From Tubiluchus corallicola (Eukaryota > Priapulida > Priapulimorpha > Priapulimorphida > Tubiluchidae), in NCBI GenBank assembly GCA_030141605.1, contig JAQGDQ010001125.1, positions 1 to 60,814 on the forward strand: 60,814 nucleotides of DNA, given 5' to 3'. The position numbers and the translations under genes were made by a program. The notes below the pieces were generated by a model that worked only from the letters and a program-made list of their open reading frames with translations, searched no databases and was not told the DNA's origin. Position 1 is the stretch's first letter; every line of letters begins with the position of its first letter. Below are positions 22,821 through 34,602 of the stretch, in pieces.

Positions 22821-25800
22821 CAAGGTAAGCACCCCCTACAGTTGGTAATTTGCACCACGCTACACCTGCATTAGCCATATGACTTGTTTTTAATTACAAA
22901 TGGATCAGGCCAGGACAATTCAATTAGTTTAGATCAAACCCCAAAGTATTTTTCCTTGGTCCATTCTACCCTCGACTGGTCTAGCCTCGGTTTAGCTCAC
23001 TTTCGTCTACTCTTATAAAAGTCTTGTATCAAAAAGCGGTTCTTGTCCAATCAGACCAATGTAATGTAAACCAACCAACCCAACCACAAGCAGTTCCAAT
23101 TCCTACTTGTTTTGTGCATGTAGTCTTTTTGGTCGCTGCTTAAAAATGGTTTCAAATGACTTGCAGACGCGCGACGTAATTTAATCCCTTTAAAAACGAC
23201 AAGCCATTATTAGCCGTAAAACGTTTTGGTTTCATGACCCAAGGCTGTTGGCATCCGATAAACAAAAATAATTATGTAGACACTAGCTGGCATCAACTCA
23301 AGGATTAGTATGAAAGCTCATCACTGCCTGACCTCTTACGTATTACGTATGACCTCTATGTTTATGTAAACCGAAATACGGCTGTACATATAGGCCTACG
23401 GTCTCAAGCTAAAGTGAAAAATGTACAGTTGGACAGTCGTTGTTTCTAGATACTCTGAATGGCTTGAAAGGCAGATAGTGTCAGATATCGCGCGGTATAC
23501 CATGGCCTTGGAAAAACTAAATGGAAAAACATACGTGACCTTTTGATGTCTTGGTAACAGCTGGTTTTTTCCGCAGCCTTTTTTCGTTTTTGTTGGCGTC
23601 TGTTAGACGTGTTTCCTTTTTGCTTCCCACTGAAAGCCTAAAATCAGTACTACCAGACTTGCTACCATACATTTTAATGCGAGCAAGCTTACAAGGAATG
23701 GCACAATAATAACATGGTTCCACCTTTTGAACGTTTTAAATGTTTTTTATGTAATATCACTTCAATGCCCTTCACTGACACGTCCTGTAATAATTTTTAC
23801 TATCGACAACGTAATTTATCATTAATCGGGATCTTAATCTTTATCACGAAGTCACGCGCGATGCGCTAAGCAGATGAAACGAACACAAAGCTATTTTTTA
23901 CCACGCAGCAAAAGCTGATTTTGCAATGATTGTTGTGTTTTTGTGAAATACACTCTGTCGTCTGTCAGTTTTTTCACAGAAGAAAATTTTAAAGTCGCAC
24001 ATCACAATTACTGAACGCTTAACAGTGCTACGTTTTCAAACGACTGCATCAGTTATGAATTAAGCAGCTAAAGTGAAAAGCGTTAATCTTTATTTCTGCG
24101 AATGCGTACTGCATTACTAGCTATTGATTCTCTAGCTCTTACGAACTTAGTTCACAAAACGGCAAAGTCGCACTCAATAACTTATATTATAGTTATAATT
24201 GACGATTTTATACGACTCTCTTGACATAAGTTTCAGCTTAGCAGTTATCAATATCATAACCTTATGTTAATTATAACATGTGGCACTCCGTTTGCATGTA
24301 AGTGAGCTTTTCTAGATTATGCTTTTTTATAGAATTAGAATGTAGTTTATTTGATTATTCACAATGCTTACCGCATGGAGTTATGGCTAGCAACAAATGC
24401 CTATTATAACTAATTACATGTCACAAAAATAAAAATTATCAAAAATCTTGAGGACTGCTCTTGCATTTACAATTACTTTGGTCTTTACGCTTGGTTAAAA
24501 GTATAACCGGGCAAAATTAGTTATGTTCTGCAACAGACGCGAAATATCAATAGTGAAGAGAGTAACTGCTTACAGATACTAATAATGAGATATCTACCTA
24601 CACTTACTACCTACAGATGCTAAAGCTTACAAATAATGAAAAATATGAGTAAGTTTGACAAACTGCAAATGTCGATGAACAAAAATGGAGTGATTATGTC
24701 AGCAGAGTAGTTGAGAGCAAATAGTGATAACTGCGTTTGAAATAGTAAGCCTGAATTCATAATCATTCTTTCTTTACAATGCTATAGTACTTTATTTAAT
24801 TTTTTGACAGTTCTTTCTTATTCGGCCAAGCATGACACTGATCTCACGTTTCAGCCATCCATGCAAACATTACCATTATCAAGAACAAACATTAAAATCA
24901 ACAAATTTTTTAGCTTCTATGCTTGTCAAGTAAAAGAACGGAAATTTTCTAGTGATGTGACAAAAGAACATTTTGATGAACTTCTGATTAATCACTATTA
25001 CTGAATTTAATAGATTTATAAACTATGCATATAAATAAGGCTAGACTGGGTAAAGAGCCAGAAAGAAAATTTTCTTCATGTAACTTGGGTGACTAAAGGC
25101 ACAATTCTTAAATTGTTGAGTAACAGATTCATTAAATGCACTCAAGCAACACCCTGGGTTGTAAACAACTGAGTGGGCCTAGCAACTATGCACTAATTGT
25201 AGTTTCATGTTTTTGTGATGGGATTAATGTTCCAAATTGCGGATCAATATACTGAACAAAAAGCGAGCAATTATCACAGTTGACTTGTTGTTGCTTAGCA
25301 ACACGAAAATTTTTTCACAACAATCACGTATAATGTATTATAGCAGGGCCTATAATTAATTTCCCACATTAAATGAATTGATTTAAGCAAACATAAATAT
25401 GCAAAATTTCTCTTTTTTTATTCTTGGAAGGTAGAAATACTATTTTGTAGGCATCACTTGTGATGACCATTCACAACATGGAAAGTGCATGTATTATTGA
25501 TCATCAGTGGATGGGTAGCATTGGTGGTGAATATAGCCGGCAACGGTTTGGTAACATGCTGGTCAGTTGCATTGTAGGTTGATGGATGGAAGTTGTGGTC
25601 ATGAGATGTGGCTTTATAGATGTGATCGTGACTTTTTTTACATTAAGTATGATAACCAACCTTGTCACGGATGTCATCCAAAATTATTTAAAATACTAGC
25701 AGCTCAGTGCATATACAGTACTCAGAAATGGACATAATGTCCAAAATATTTTTAGTGGCAGTGGCCAAGATGGAAGAAAATTACAAATAAGTATTTTTAC

Positions 25801-27164
25801 CACATGCCGTTCAAAAATGCAGCATCTGGAAAATGATTTCATAATTATGTTAATTAGTCCCGGCAACTGATGTTAAACTTGTACAGAATCCCTGCTTATA
25901 GAGTACTGAATTGTATTAATAGGAGAAAGATACATAAAAATTCTGCTCTTGTATCCTACAGAAACTGATATATATATATATATTAGTAGGCCTTTCTTTA
26001 CTAAATATCATCGTCAGGTAGTCACTCTCTTCACATTCCGTATATAGTTAAAAACCAGCCTTATTTTCAAATATGGCAATGTTACCTATGCTCTATTCGT
26101 TATGGTCAGCTGGGTCATCACAGAAAAGGCTTTCTAGTAATTAATCACTTAACGTGGATCTGTCACAATGCTAATTAGCCTAGTCAACATCCAAAAGCTA
26201 TTAGAGAAAAAGTTGTGAGATTGCTATTGCTTGCCCAACTGGAAGAATGCCAAAGATTAGGTTTGTACTGACAGAAAAAACCCAATTCATGGGGCCAATT
26301 GTCATTTATTACGTACAGTACTTTTAGGTTATTATCAAATATCTCATTAGGCATTAGCACTTTTTCATATATTAAATTTGATTTATGTGTACTAACTGGA
26401 GGCTATGATTTTAGTGAGGAGTTTTAGCCAATGAATCTTACTGCTTTGACATATTTGTTTTATTTAGAGCTCTAGAGCTCCCATTTCTTTACTGTTGGAC
26501 CTTTAACAGGTGGTGATGTGAAGTGGACAGACCAAGGATGACAGAACCAGATAAAAGACGATACCCTAGAACCATATTTTGGTCATTATCATCTGAATAT
26601 TTGAAAGTGGATAGATAACAGCAACACAATGTCAATTTTGGTACGACACAGATATATTTCAATATTATAGTCACAGAATCTTTTGATGGCCTATCTGTTT
26701 ATTTACGGAGTCATATCAGCACAATACAATGTTTCATAGTAGTAAAATTCTGATACAAATTCCCCCTAAAAGATAAACAAACATAGCAGGTTGCCTAGCA
26801 GTTTAAACTGTCCAGCAGATAGTGGATAATGTACATTCTAAGGTTGACCATAAAAACTTTTCTACTGCCTTTGATGGCCACAGGATATCCTGTTAGCCCA
26901 AATCATGTGTCTACTACAGACAAATAATTAAATATGACATGGCGTATATGGTTAATGTTTCCAATAGAGCATGGTAAGCCTTTAAAGAGGTATGGTGGAG
27001 TTGCTAATTGAAAAGCCAGAAATTAAGCCCTAAATTACATTAAGGTTAAAGGTGCCAAATAATGCTACATCTTATTCCAAATGCATATGCTGCTAGTAAG
27101 TTTCCACAGAATCATAACTGTAATTTTATGTTAAATTTCAGATTGTTTAGATAAAACAGAAACA
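22821..27164. other. Intergenic upstream of the Kv channel
   Basis: No supported gene, RNA or transposon end. An (AT)n run lies at about 25967-25984. A hydrophilic, lysine-rich open frame at 23517-23723 (minus) contains CYYCAIPC but has no partner exon, and I do not call it. A splice-acceptor-like TTTCAG at 27136-27141 suggests that the channel has a 5'-UTR intron whose upstream exon lies somewhere here. Confidence 0.4.
27136..27141 (+). promoter_or_regulatory. Putative splice acceptor in the 5'-UTR of the Kv gene
   Basis: A T-rich tract ends in AAATTTCAG 24 bp before the channel start codon. If it is used, the 5'-UTR is spliced although the coding region is a single exon. Confidence 0.35.
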
Positions 27165-28637
27165 ATGATGTCATCAAAGATATTATACCCAAGAAGTTCA
27201 CTAAGAAGGCAGTCGATGACAAAGGAAGAGTACCTTGATAGAGCTTTTGGCAGACAAGGAAGCGGTAGTGTCAATCATCAAGACAGTCACTACGGAAACT
27301 ACCTCACATTACCCGGCTCAATAACAGAGGGCTTCCAGCCCAGCTGTTACGATGCCAAAGCTGGTAGTAAAACATCAACGTATAGCAAACTATCATCAGA
27401 AAGAATAGTCATCAATGTCAGCGGCTTACGATATGAGACAAGACCAGAAACACTCTTACGTTTTCCAGACTCTATACTTGGTGATCCAGACAAACTTCAC
27501 GAGTTTTATGATCCAGAGAATAACGAATTTTACTTTGATCGCCACAGAACCAGTTTTGAATCTATCTTGTATTACTACCAAAGCAATGGTAAAATGATTA
27601 TGCCCTCAAATGTTCCTGTGCAAGTGCTTATACGTGAAATAAAATATTTTGAGCTTGGTGAAGAAGTTATGGAAAAATTTCGTTTTAAAGCGATGTTTAA
27701 GCAAGACGAACGAGTGATGCCTGAAAATAAACTACAGCGAAAACTCTGGCTTTTATTCGAGTACCCCGATAGTTCTTCCCAAGCCAGAATGATAGCTATT
27801 ATTTCTATGTTAGCAATTATTACATCTTTAATAGCTTTTATTATAGAAACACTGCCAAACATTCAAAGTCTTCACTCGCAAAATGCGACAGGTGATGTCT
27901 TCATTGACGAAATCGTTTATCCATTCAAAGATCCATTTTTTGTGATTGAAACTGTTTGCGTAACATGGTTTACGATTGAATTAGTGGTTCGATTTACTTC
28001 GTGCCCCCAAAAGTTAAAATTCTGTAGAAGCATACTGAATGCAATTGACCTTGCAGCGATCCTGCCATATTTTGTGACTGTACTTGTAGCTTTGTTTGGC
28101 AATGTAGCTGATATGGGTACTATGACACTGGGTGTGCTGCGTATTTTTCGACTAGCTCGTGTGTTTAGGGTGTTTAAAGTTTCGCGATATTACAAAGGCA
28201 TGGAAATAATTGGAATGACGTTACAAGCCAGTGTTCCGGAACTTGTGCTGCTCATGTTCTTCTTAGGCATTGGAACAATCTTATTTGGATCTAGCGTTTA
28301 CTTTATGGAAATATCAGATCCAGACACAAATTTTCTGAGCATCCCTCACTCATTTTGGTGGGCAATTGTCACCATGACAACGGTGGGTTACGGTGACCTA
28401 TATCCGAAAACAGGTGGAGGAAAGTTTATTGGCTCGTTGTGTGTTATCTCTGGTGTACTAACGATTGCCTTTTTAGTGCCGATTATTGTATCCAATTTTG
28501 ACAGATATTATCGTTATTATACTGACAAAGAGGAAGATGATGCAGAAGAGGCTCGACTAACAAAACAATTGCAACAGCAAGAAGAAGACGAACATTATAT
28601 GCTGGATGAGTTTGGAAACAACGACAACGAAAGCTGA
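27165..28637 (+). CDS. Shaker-type (Kv1) voltage-gated K+ channel, intronless
   Basis: This 490-aa pore-forming subunit of a tetrameric plasma-membrane potassium channel is complete in one exon. The N-terminal region (1-80) is basic and polar. The T1 tetramerisation domain is at 81-175 (IVINVSGLRYETR to ELGEEVMEKF), without the zinc-binding Cys/His set of Kv2-4, which points to Kv1. S1 is about 208-230, S2 258-277 with E262 and E272, and S3 289-311 with D295. S4 has the full charge ladder R326, R329, R332, R335, K338, R341. S5 is 355-381, the selectivity filter TTVGYGD is 405-411, and S6 is 422-446. N240 (NAT) in the S1-S2 loop is a glycosylation sequon. The S6 gate motif, usually PVP, is L437-V438-P439. 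The acidic C-terminus has no PDZ ligand. The ATG has A at -3. A truncated copy follows 1.3 kb downstream. Confidence 0.97.
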   Translation: MMSSKILYPRSSLRRQSMTKEEYLDRAFGRQGSGSVNHQDSHYGNYLTLPGSITEGFQPSCYDAKAGSKTSTYSKLSSERIVINVSGLRYETRPETLLRFPDSILGDPDKLHEFYDPENNEFYFDRHRTSFESILYYYQSNGKMIMPSNVPVQVLIREIKYFELGEEVMEKFRFKAMFKQDERVMPENKLQRKLWLLFEYPDSSSQARMIAIISMLAIITSLIAFIIETLPNIQSLHSQNATGDVFIDEIVYPFKDPFFVIETVCVTWFTIELVVRFTSCPQKLKFCRSILNAIDLAAILPYFVTVLVALFGNVADMGTMTLGVLRIFRLARVFRVFKVSRYYKGMEIIGMTLQASVPELVLLMFFLGIGTILFGSSVYFMEISDPDTNFLSIPHSFWWAIVTMTTVGYGDLYPKTGGGKFIGSLCVISGVLTIAFLVPIIVSNFDRYYRYYTDKEEDDAEEARLTKQLQQQEEDEHYMLDEFGNNDNES

Positions 28638-29905
28638 TAACCGTTTTAGAACAGTTTATAACAAATTCGTAAATGTGTCATATTAAGCTTTCAAATTTCA
28701 AGCTGCCTGATTATTTTAGAAATGGCTATCTTTTGTGTTCATGAAGCCACACTATTCCTAAACTCCACATGCCCCTATGGGAGTTTACTAAATTGTTATA
28801 AGGCAGGTTTGAAAAGCAAAATATGTGCTTGGAATAACGGTGAGCAATCTTTTTTCAAGACAGACATCATGGTTGAGGTAATGGTACAAGCAGCACAACT
28901 ACATGTAATTAACTCGCTTGTTTTCGTTCATTGGATGATGCACGAACCGAATGTCCGTTACATGTTTGTACATGGTGCCAGCATATTATAGAAATTAAGG
29001 CAATATCCTTACAAATTGGTGCAATACTGTTTACTGTTTTGCTGGACCGAGATTGACAATATGATTGACAAGTGGAGGCAAGGGTATTTTCCACGCCTCG
29101 ATTCTAAATTCATAGAAAATTGCACTGGTCAATTATATGGAACAACTTGCAATTAGAGTCCAACATTTTTGTTGGTAGCTAAACGCAGTTAGCTGTGCAG
29201 TCTACAACTGCAATGGAGCTTCAGTTGCTCAAACACTGAATAATCGGTTATCTGAATGCAAGTTTGCGAAATCACAGTAACCGTAAGAACTCACTGTGGT
29301 ACAGTATAAGAAAGAATAGAAACTGCAAGATTTCTAATTTTTTGTATGTTTGATAGAATTATTTCATTACAGAGTCCGCGACTGCATGTAATTTAAGATC
29401 CATAGGTTTGACAAAAATTACATTGACGCTTTAGGCCAAATCAATGCGATTTATTACAGTATCGCTAATGGGTTGTCTGTCAATAACTAGAAATACACTG
29501 CCATGGTTAAAATTAAGAAAGTCAGATTTAGAATCCATCCAGCTATAAATGTTCCTAGTAACAGTGTTTTGGCTAAATGTTAAGTTCAACCAACAACATC
29601 GTAAGCACAAAATTGATTATAATTTAATCTGTAACAATTTATAACAGTACTTAAACCTACCTAAATCAGGTTAAAAATAGAGGGCTTAGAGCTGCTGAAA
29701 GGAGCTGTGTTTTTTCGGTGAGTCTAGGGAATTTTTGATGAAACCAGTGCAGATTTTAAGTACTCTAAGTTTCACTCATATATAACTACATTATGCTCAT
29801 CAAAATTGAAAATTAACTGTGAGAAAAGGTTTGTTACAATAAAGATTCTCAGTTATGGAAAAACATTTTATATAGTCTGGGTTGAGATTTCAGAGTCTAG
29901 CATTT
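28638..29905. other. Spacer between Kv gene and its partial copy
   Basis: No second gene is supported. No clear polyadenylation signal was seen in the first few hundred bases after the channel stop. Confidence 0.4.
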
Positions 29906-30452
29906 CAGAGAGAATAGTCATCAATGTCAGCGGCTTTACGATATGAGACAAGACCAGAAACGCTCTTACGTTTTCCAGACTCTATACTAGGTGATCCAGA
30001 CAAACTTCACGAGTTTTATGATCCAGAGAATAACGAATTTTACTTTGATCGCCACAGAACCAGTTTTGAATCTATCTTGTATTACTACCAAAGCAATGGT
30101 AAAATTATTATGCCCTCAAATGTTCCTGTACAAGTGCTTATACGTGAAATAAAATATCTTGAGCTTGGTGAAGAAGTTATGGAAAAATTTCGTTTTAAAG
30201 TGATGTTTAAGCAAGATGAACGAGTGATGCCTGAAAATAAACTACAGCGAAAACTCTGGCTTTTATTCGAGTACCCCGATAGTTCTTCCCAAGCCAGAAT
30301 GATAGCTATTATTTCTATGTTAGCAATTATTACATCTTTAATAGCTTTTATTATAGAAACACTGCCAAACATTCAAAGTCTTCACTCGCAAAATGTGACA
30401 GGTGATGTCTTCGTTGACGAAATCGTTAATCCATTCAAAGATCCATTTTTTG
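29906..30452 (+). pseudogene. Truncated duplicate of the Kv1 gene (T1 to S1-S2 loop)
   Basis: It aligns with 27397-27941 of the intact channel, with 10 substitutions after the new ATG (six change an amino acid) and one inserted T. The insertion (GGCTTTACG for GGCTTACG) destroys the original frame before it. It also puts an ATG at 29924 in frame with LRYETRPETLL, so a 193-aa frame remains: most of T1, S1 and the S1-S2 loop with the sequon kept (NVT), plus about 17 unrelated residues. S2 to S6 and the pore are absent, so it cannot conduct. The left junction is a TTTCAG, resembling a splice acceptor; the right junction lies within a T-run. Most likely a partial segmental duplication. Whether it is expressed as a T1-only fragment is unknown. 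Confidence 0.9.
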
Positions 30453-32695
30453 AGATGCTAGGTTCAATAGATTGTTTGTTGTTGTTTTGTTCCATTGTTT
30501 ACTAGATGGTTCTTTATGGCTTTTTGTGCAATAAACAGCTTTTTGTTTTCTAAAAGTATAATCTTAAAGCATACGGTACTCTTTGTGTTCATATTTTATA
30601 CAGATATGTTACCGAAGCTGAAATTACAAACCCAAACCAAAATTTATGAAACAAGGAAACTGATACCAAAACAAAACCGATCCGAAAACATTTTTGCAAA
30701 ACCAACTACTACCAAAACTGAAAAACATTCTGAAATGAATAAAATACTTTGTTTTGGCCCATTTGCGTTTACTAGCTTGATTACAAGCCCTAGGGCAAAA
30801 AATTTAAACCAAAAAAGTAGAACAATGTTTTTGGTTAAATCTATATACGAAAGATCATGACTCTTCCAAAAAACTGACAAATTTTATTTTGTAAATATTT
30901 TGATGCCTATATTTCATTAATTATAAAATAAAACTTGGTTCTATTCAAATTACGCTTTTATATTTCGGTTGATTGCGCTTGGAGACCTTAAAACTTCACA
31001 GTCGCCAAGACTCGTCAGTACTGAGGATATGCTGCTTTGCTGTAAAAAGTATAAAAAGTTAAATAAACGATATTTACGCTTTATTTGAACTATTTTAGCC
31101 AAAAATTTTCAACGTGTAGAGATTTTTAACGTATAGGAGAAAAAAGGTAAGCTGGATAAATTCTACCAAAAAATCCAAAACATTGGAAAAACGCTACCGA
31201 AAGTTTTGGCTATGAAAATTAATAATTTTCAATGAAAATGCAACTGAAGAGAAAGTAAAATTATCGACAAACGGAAAAGAAATTTTTGTTTCGATAACAT
31301 CCTTCATTTTATTACAAATTCTGAGAACTTCTAACTATCAGCTGAAGAATTTAGATGGTGGCCCCGTCCAGAGTACGAAAACAGTACCGATTAGTGATTA
31401 ATGTGCTGGTAGTTTTTATTTTCAAGTAATTTCTTTCTCTCGTCATAACAGGAAATCAACACATCTGTTTTACAAATCCATAAAATAATCACATAAAATT
31501 GCCTGGCATTCTGCTTGACTGTCTTAAGTAGTCGATACAGTCAGGTATCACGATGGCTCCGACGTACTGATACAATTTTACTAAAGTTACTGTACATGCT
31601 AGCAAAATGAGAACAACAACGAAAAATTATTGCAGATTTCATTATCGCACTTTACTTTAGTATCCGGATTAAAGCAATATGGCAAAAAATGATAGCAAAT
31701 GAGAATAACATGGTGATAATAATTAATTAAGCGGAAGAGAATGAATAGCATTTAAATTGCTGGGTTTAGTGTACTATAAGAATTTTCAATATATATTAAT
31801 GTGTACATATATATGTGTACTCCGGATTACTGTTTAGCATTTGTTCAGCAAAAGTTTTGGTTCATAATAATCTTAAAGGCTATTCATTTTTAGCATCTAC
31901 AGTGGCGGCTCATAAATAAAATTACTGGAGTTGCTGTTTCAGAAAATTTTAAGCCATGGTTTTAATGCTGTGTAAAACATAACAAACATGTGTAATTTTA
32001 ATGCAGTAATTTGTAATTGTAATTTTAAACAAACTGACATACGAAAACTTACACATAAACTTAACAAAATCCTAAAGCAAATTTTTTTTGCTTACGAATA
32101 GCCTAAATTGCCGCAGTTCAAGAATAAGCCAGTACACGGTTTTTAAGCATTCGACAACTGACACGAAACTGTGTGAGCAACATTACTTTCTCTACCTAGC
32201 AGCAGATGCTAGCAGTGCCGCATACAGTGTGTTATCTCAGACACATGCACCATGGCCGCATAAGCACAACCGCTAAACACACCACTGTGCTGGGCTGTAA
32301 ACAAACAGTACTACCTTCACGTGCTCTGGTTACGTACAAGTATAAACAAAGAACTAAAGAAAAAAGATTTATTATGTTGAATATTAATGGTAATACTGAG
32401 TGAAAACAGGGAGTGCTGCAGTTCCACAGTACCTCCACACGAGCCGTCACTGCACTTCAGTTCTGACTTACCAGTGTCAATCTTAGACCTGACATGATCA
32501 AATCCTCGGCGATCTGGAACTCGTTTGTCCAGGTACTACAAAAAATAATTTGAAACACAAAAATCAGTATGCACTTCTGCAGTTGTAACAATAAAATTTC
32601 ATGCAATGTCGATGTTACAAATTCAGAACACATTAAAAAAGGTGGAGTCGAATGACTTTTTGCGGATAAAGCAAGTCCACAGGTGTAATAACTAC
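30453..32695. other. Intergenic, no feature seen
   Basis: AT-rich spacer. The short reading frames lack splice signals and protein-like composition. Confidence 0.4.
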
Positions 32696-32775
32696 AGTCA
32701 AGCTCCGATATAAAGGACACCTCGGGACCGGAAGAAACATCCCTTATATCGAATGTCCCTTATAGCCGAAGTTGA
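32696..32775 (+). mobile_element. Pogo/Tigger-like terminal repeat, solitary end
   Basis: CAGTCAAGCTCCGATATAAA and GGACACCTCGGGACCGG, followed by TTATATCGAATGTCCCTTAT, resemble the ends of pogo/Tigger elements of the Tc1-mariner superfamily (CAGT start, 'TATA..GAACACC..GGGACC' pattern). No opposite terminus is visible nearby, so this is a truncated fragment. Confidence 0.5.
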
Positions 32776-34457
32776 GTCAGACCGAGGGTTTATCTAGACC
32801 TGTACTTTTCTGTGCTTTAACACATATTTCTATGGATTATTGCTGCACATTCAGTGCAAACGGTATGTAGGAAGCTCCTTCAGTGATGCGTGATGTATGT
32901 GACTGCAGAGTTGTCTGAATCTGCATACATATTTTTATTGTAATGTAAAATTAATGACCAACAGATAGATAACAAAACAAATATGTAAACATAAATCAGT
33001 AAGTTATTACAGCTTACAGCATGGACAGCGGTTAAGCATAAATGGCCGCTTTTTACCCTTCTCTGGAAGATCTATTTATTTTAAGTTTTCTAGTAGGTGG
33101 TGGCGCTAACGATACTAATCGGAAGATAGTACCAGTGTGTTCTTCTTTGTACAATCAATAGTGTCAGGTTCCCTAAAAAATCTAACCGTCTTATTGCCAT
33201 TGTGGAAGTTTAGGATCAATGTATTTCTCCGGATGATTAAGTATCAGTTGGTATAACCACAATTGGTAGAAGTGAGGATTCAATGATTCAATTACTGGTT
33301 GAGTCAGACTAGCTGGTATGTTTCTACAAGTAAACATGCAGAGTTACTGAAAGTAACATGCACGTAATAATAAATGGTACCAGTATGGAAATGGTTTTAT
33401 CCCTTGACTGATGTTATTATTTTAATTGTAAACTAAATCTACAGATAAGAAACTAGCATAAAAGGGAAATGGGTAAAGGATGTTGGCATTAATTTACTTA
33501 CGTTTGTTTGAGTTTCTTTGCGTTTACAAGAGTAACAAGACATTTCACAAAATTTCGTGAACTGAAACAGTAATAGTATTAGTCATCTTTGTAAATAGTT
33601 TTTTCTTGAACAACTAAGTCTTTTACGACACACTATTTATCTGCAACATTTGTGCTTAATGCGAATTATAGCTATAGGTAAATTTCAACTTGAACACGAA
33701 GGCACAGTGGCACACATGTCGTTGGCTAAATTAATACAAATAAAACACTAGACTGAACAAACGGCTGAGACTGTTAAGACTTAAGCAGAAGAGGCAACGC
33801 AAACTTCAGACCCAATTATCTCTAAATGATAAAATAGCTGGTCATTCCTCATGAAGATGTACCGATCACGATTTAACAGAATTTTCAGACTGCTCTTTCG
33901 AAATAACATTAAAACTCCACGGTAAGCCTTGCCGACTAGACGTGTATAATTAATTAACAAGAACTTGTAAGAAACTCGCGCCGCTAACCGTTTGTTATTC
34001 TCTATTTACCCTCTTAACAGAAAGTTTTTGAAAATAACATAAAAATACCAAACAACTGTATAAATGATCCATTAAAAAGGTTTGAATAAAAAATAAAATC
34101 AAAAAACTATTGAGATACAAAAAACGTTTTATTGGCAATTATTTTCAACCTAAAAATTTTGTTTTATTTATTTCGCAATGCCTTTTTAAGAAAGGTGTGT
34201 AAATCACGTGCTGCAAGCTGACACATTTACACACTGCAGCTGACACGTGAATTCTGTCTCTCTTAGTAGTCACATCATTTGTTAGTGCTATGTTGATTAT
34301 GTTATTGAGGCAAATAAAATCATTCTGTCTGTACACACGCACGTGACACGTTAAAAAACTTTAATTGCCTTTAAAGGTTTTCATGTTTAGTGTTTACTTT
34401 AAAAACTTTTGTAATTTGGAGTTTTGATTTGACGTTCATGGTTCAAAACTCAAAAGA
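32776..34457. other. Upstream region of the MEST-like gene
   Basis: No other gene is seen. The promoter of the downstream gene presumably lies here, but I cannot point to a TATA box or initiator with confidence. Confidence 0.35.
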
Positions 34458-34602
34458 ATGGGAAGGCTGCCAGCCCTACTTTTATTTGCTTTTGTTTTAA
34501 TTTACCTTAAGTGGCCACCACCCAGAATGTCCCAGTCATTAACGATTTGGAAAAAGTCTGGACAATACTTCACGTACTTTGGCAACTCAATATTCTATAA
34601 AG
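34458..34602 (+). CDS. MEST: MEST-like gene, exon 1
   Basis: It starts at an ATG with A at -3 and G at +4. It encodes the signal-anchor, the PPPRMS segment and SGQYFTYFG up to IFYK, then donor GTAGGT (phase 1). Confidence 0.9.

Noticed and set aside
23517-23723. Lysine-rich frame with CYYCAIPC
   Set aside because: Possible exon, but without partner exons, a clear donor or a recognisable family it could not be supported.
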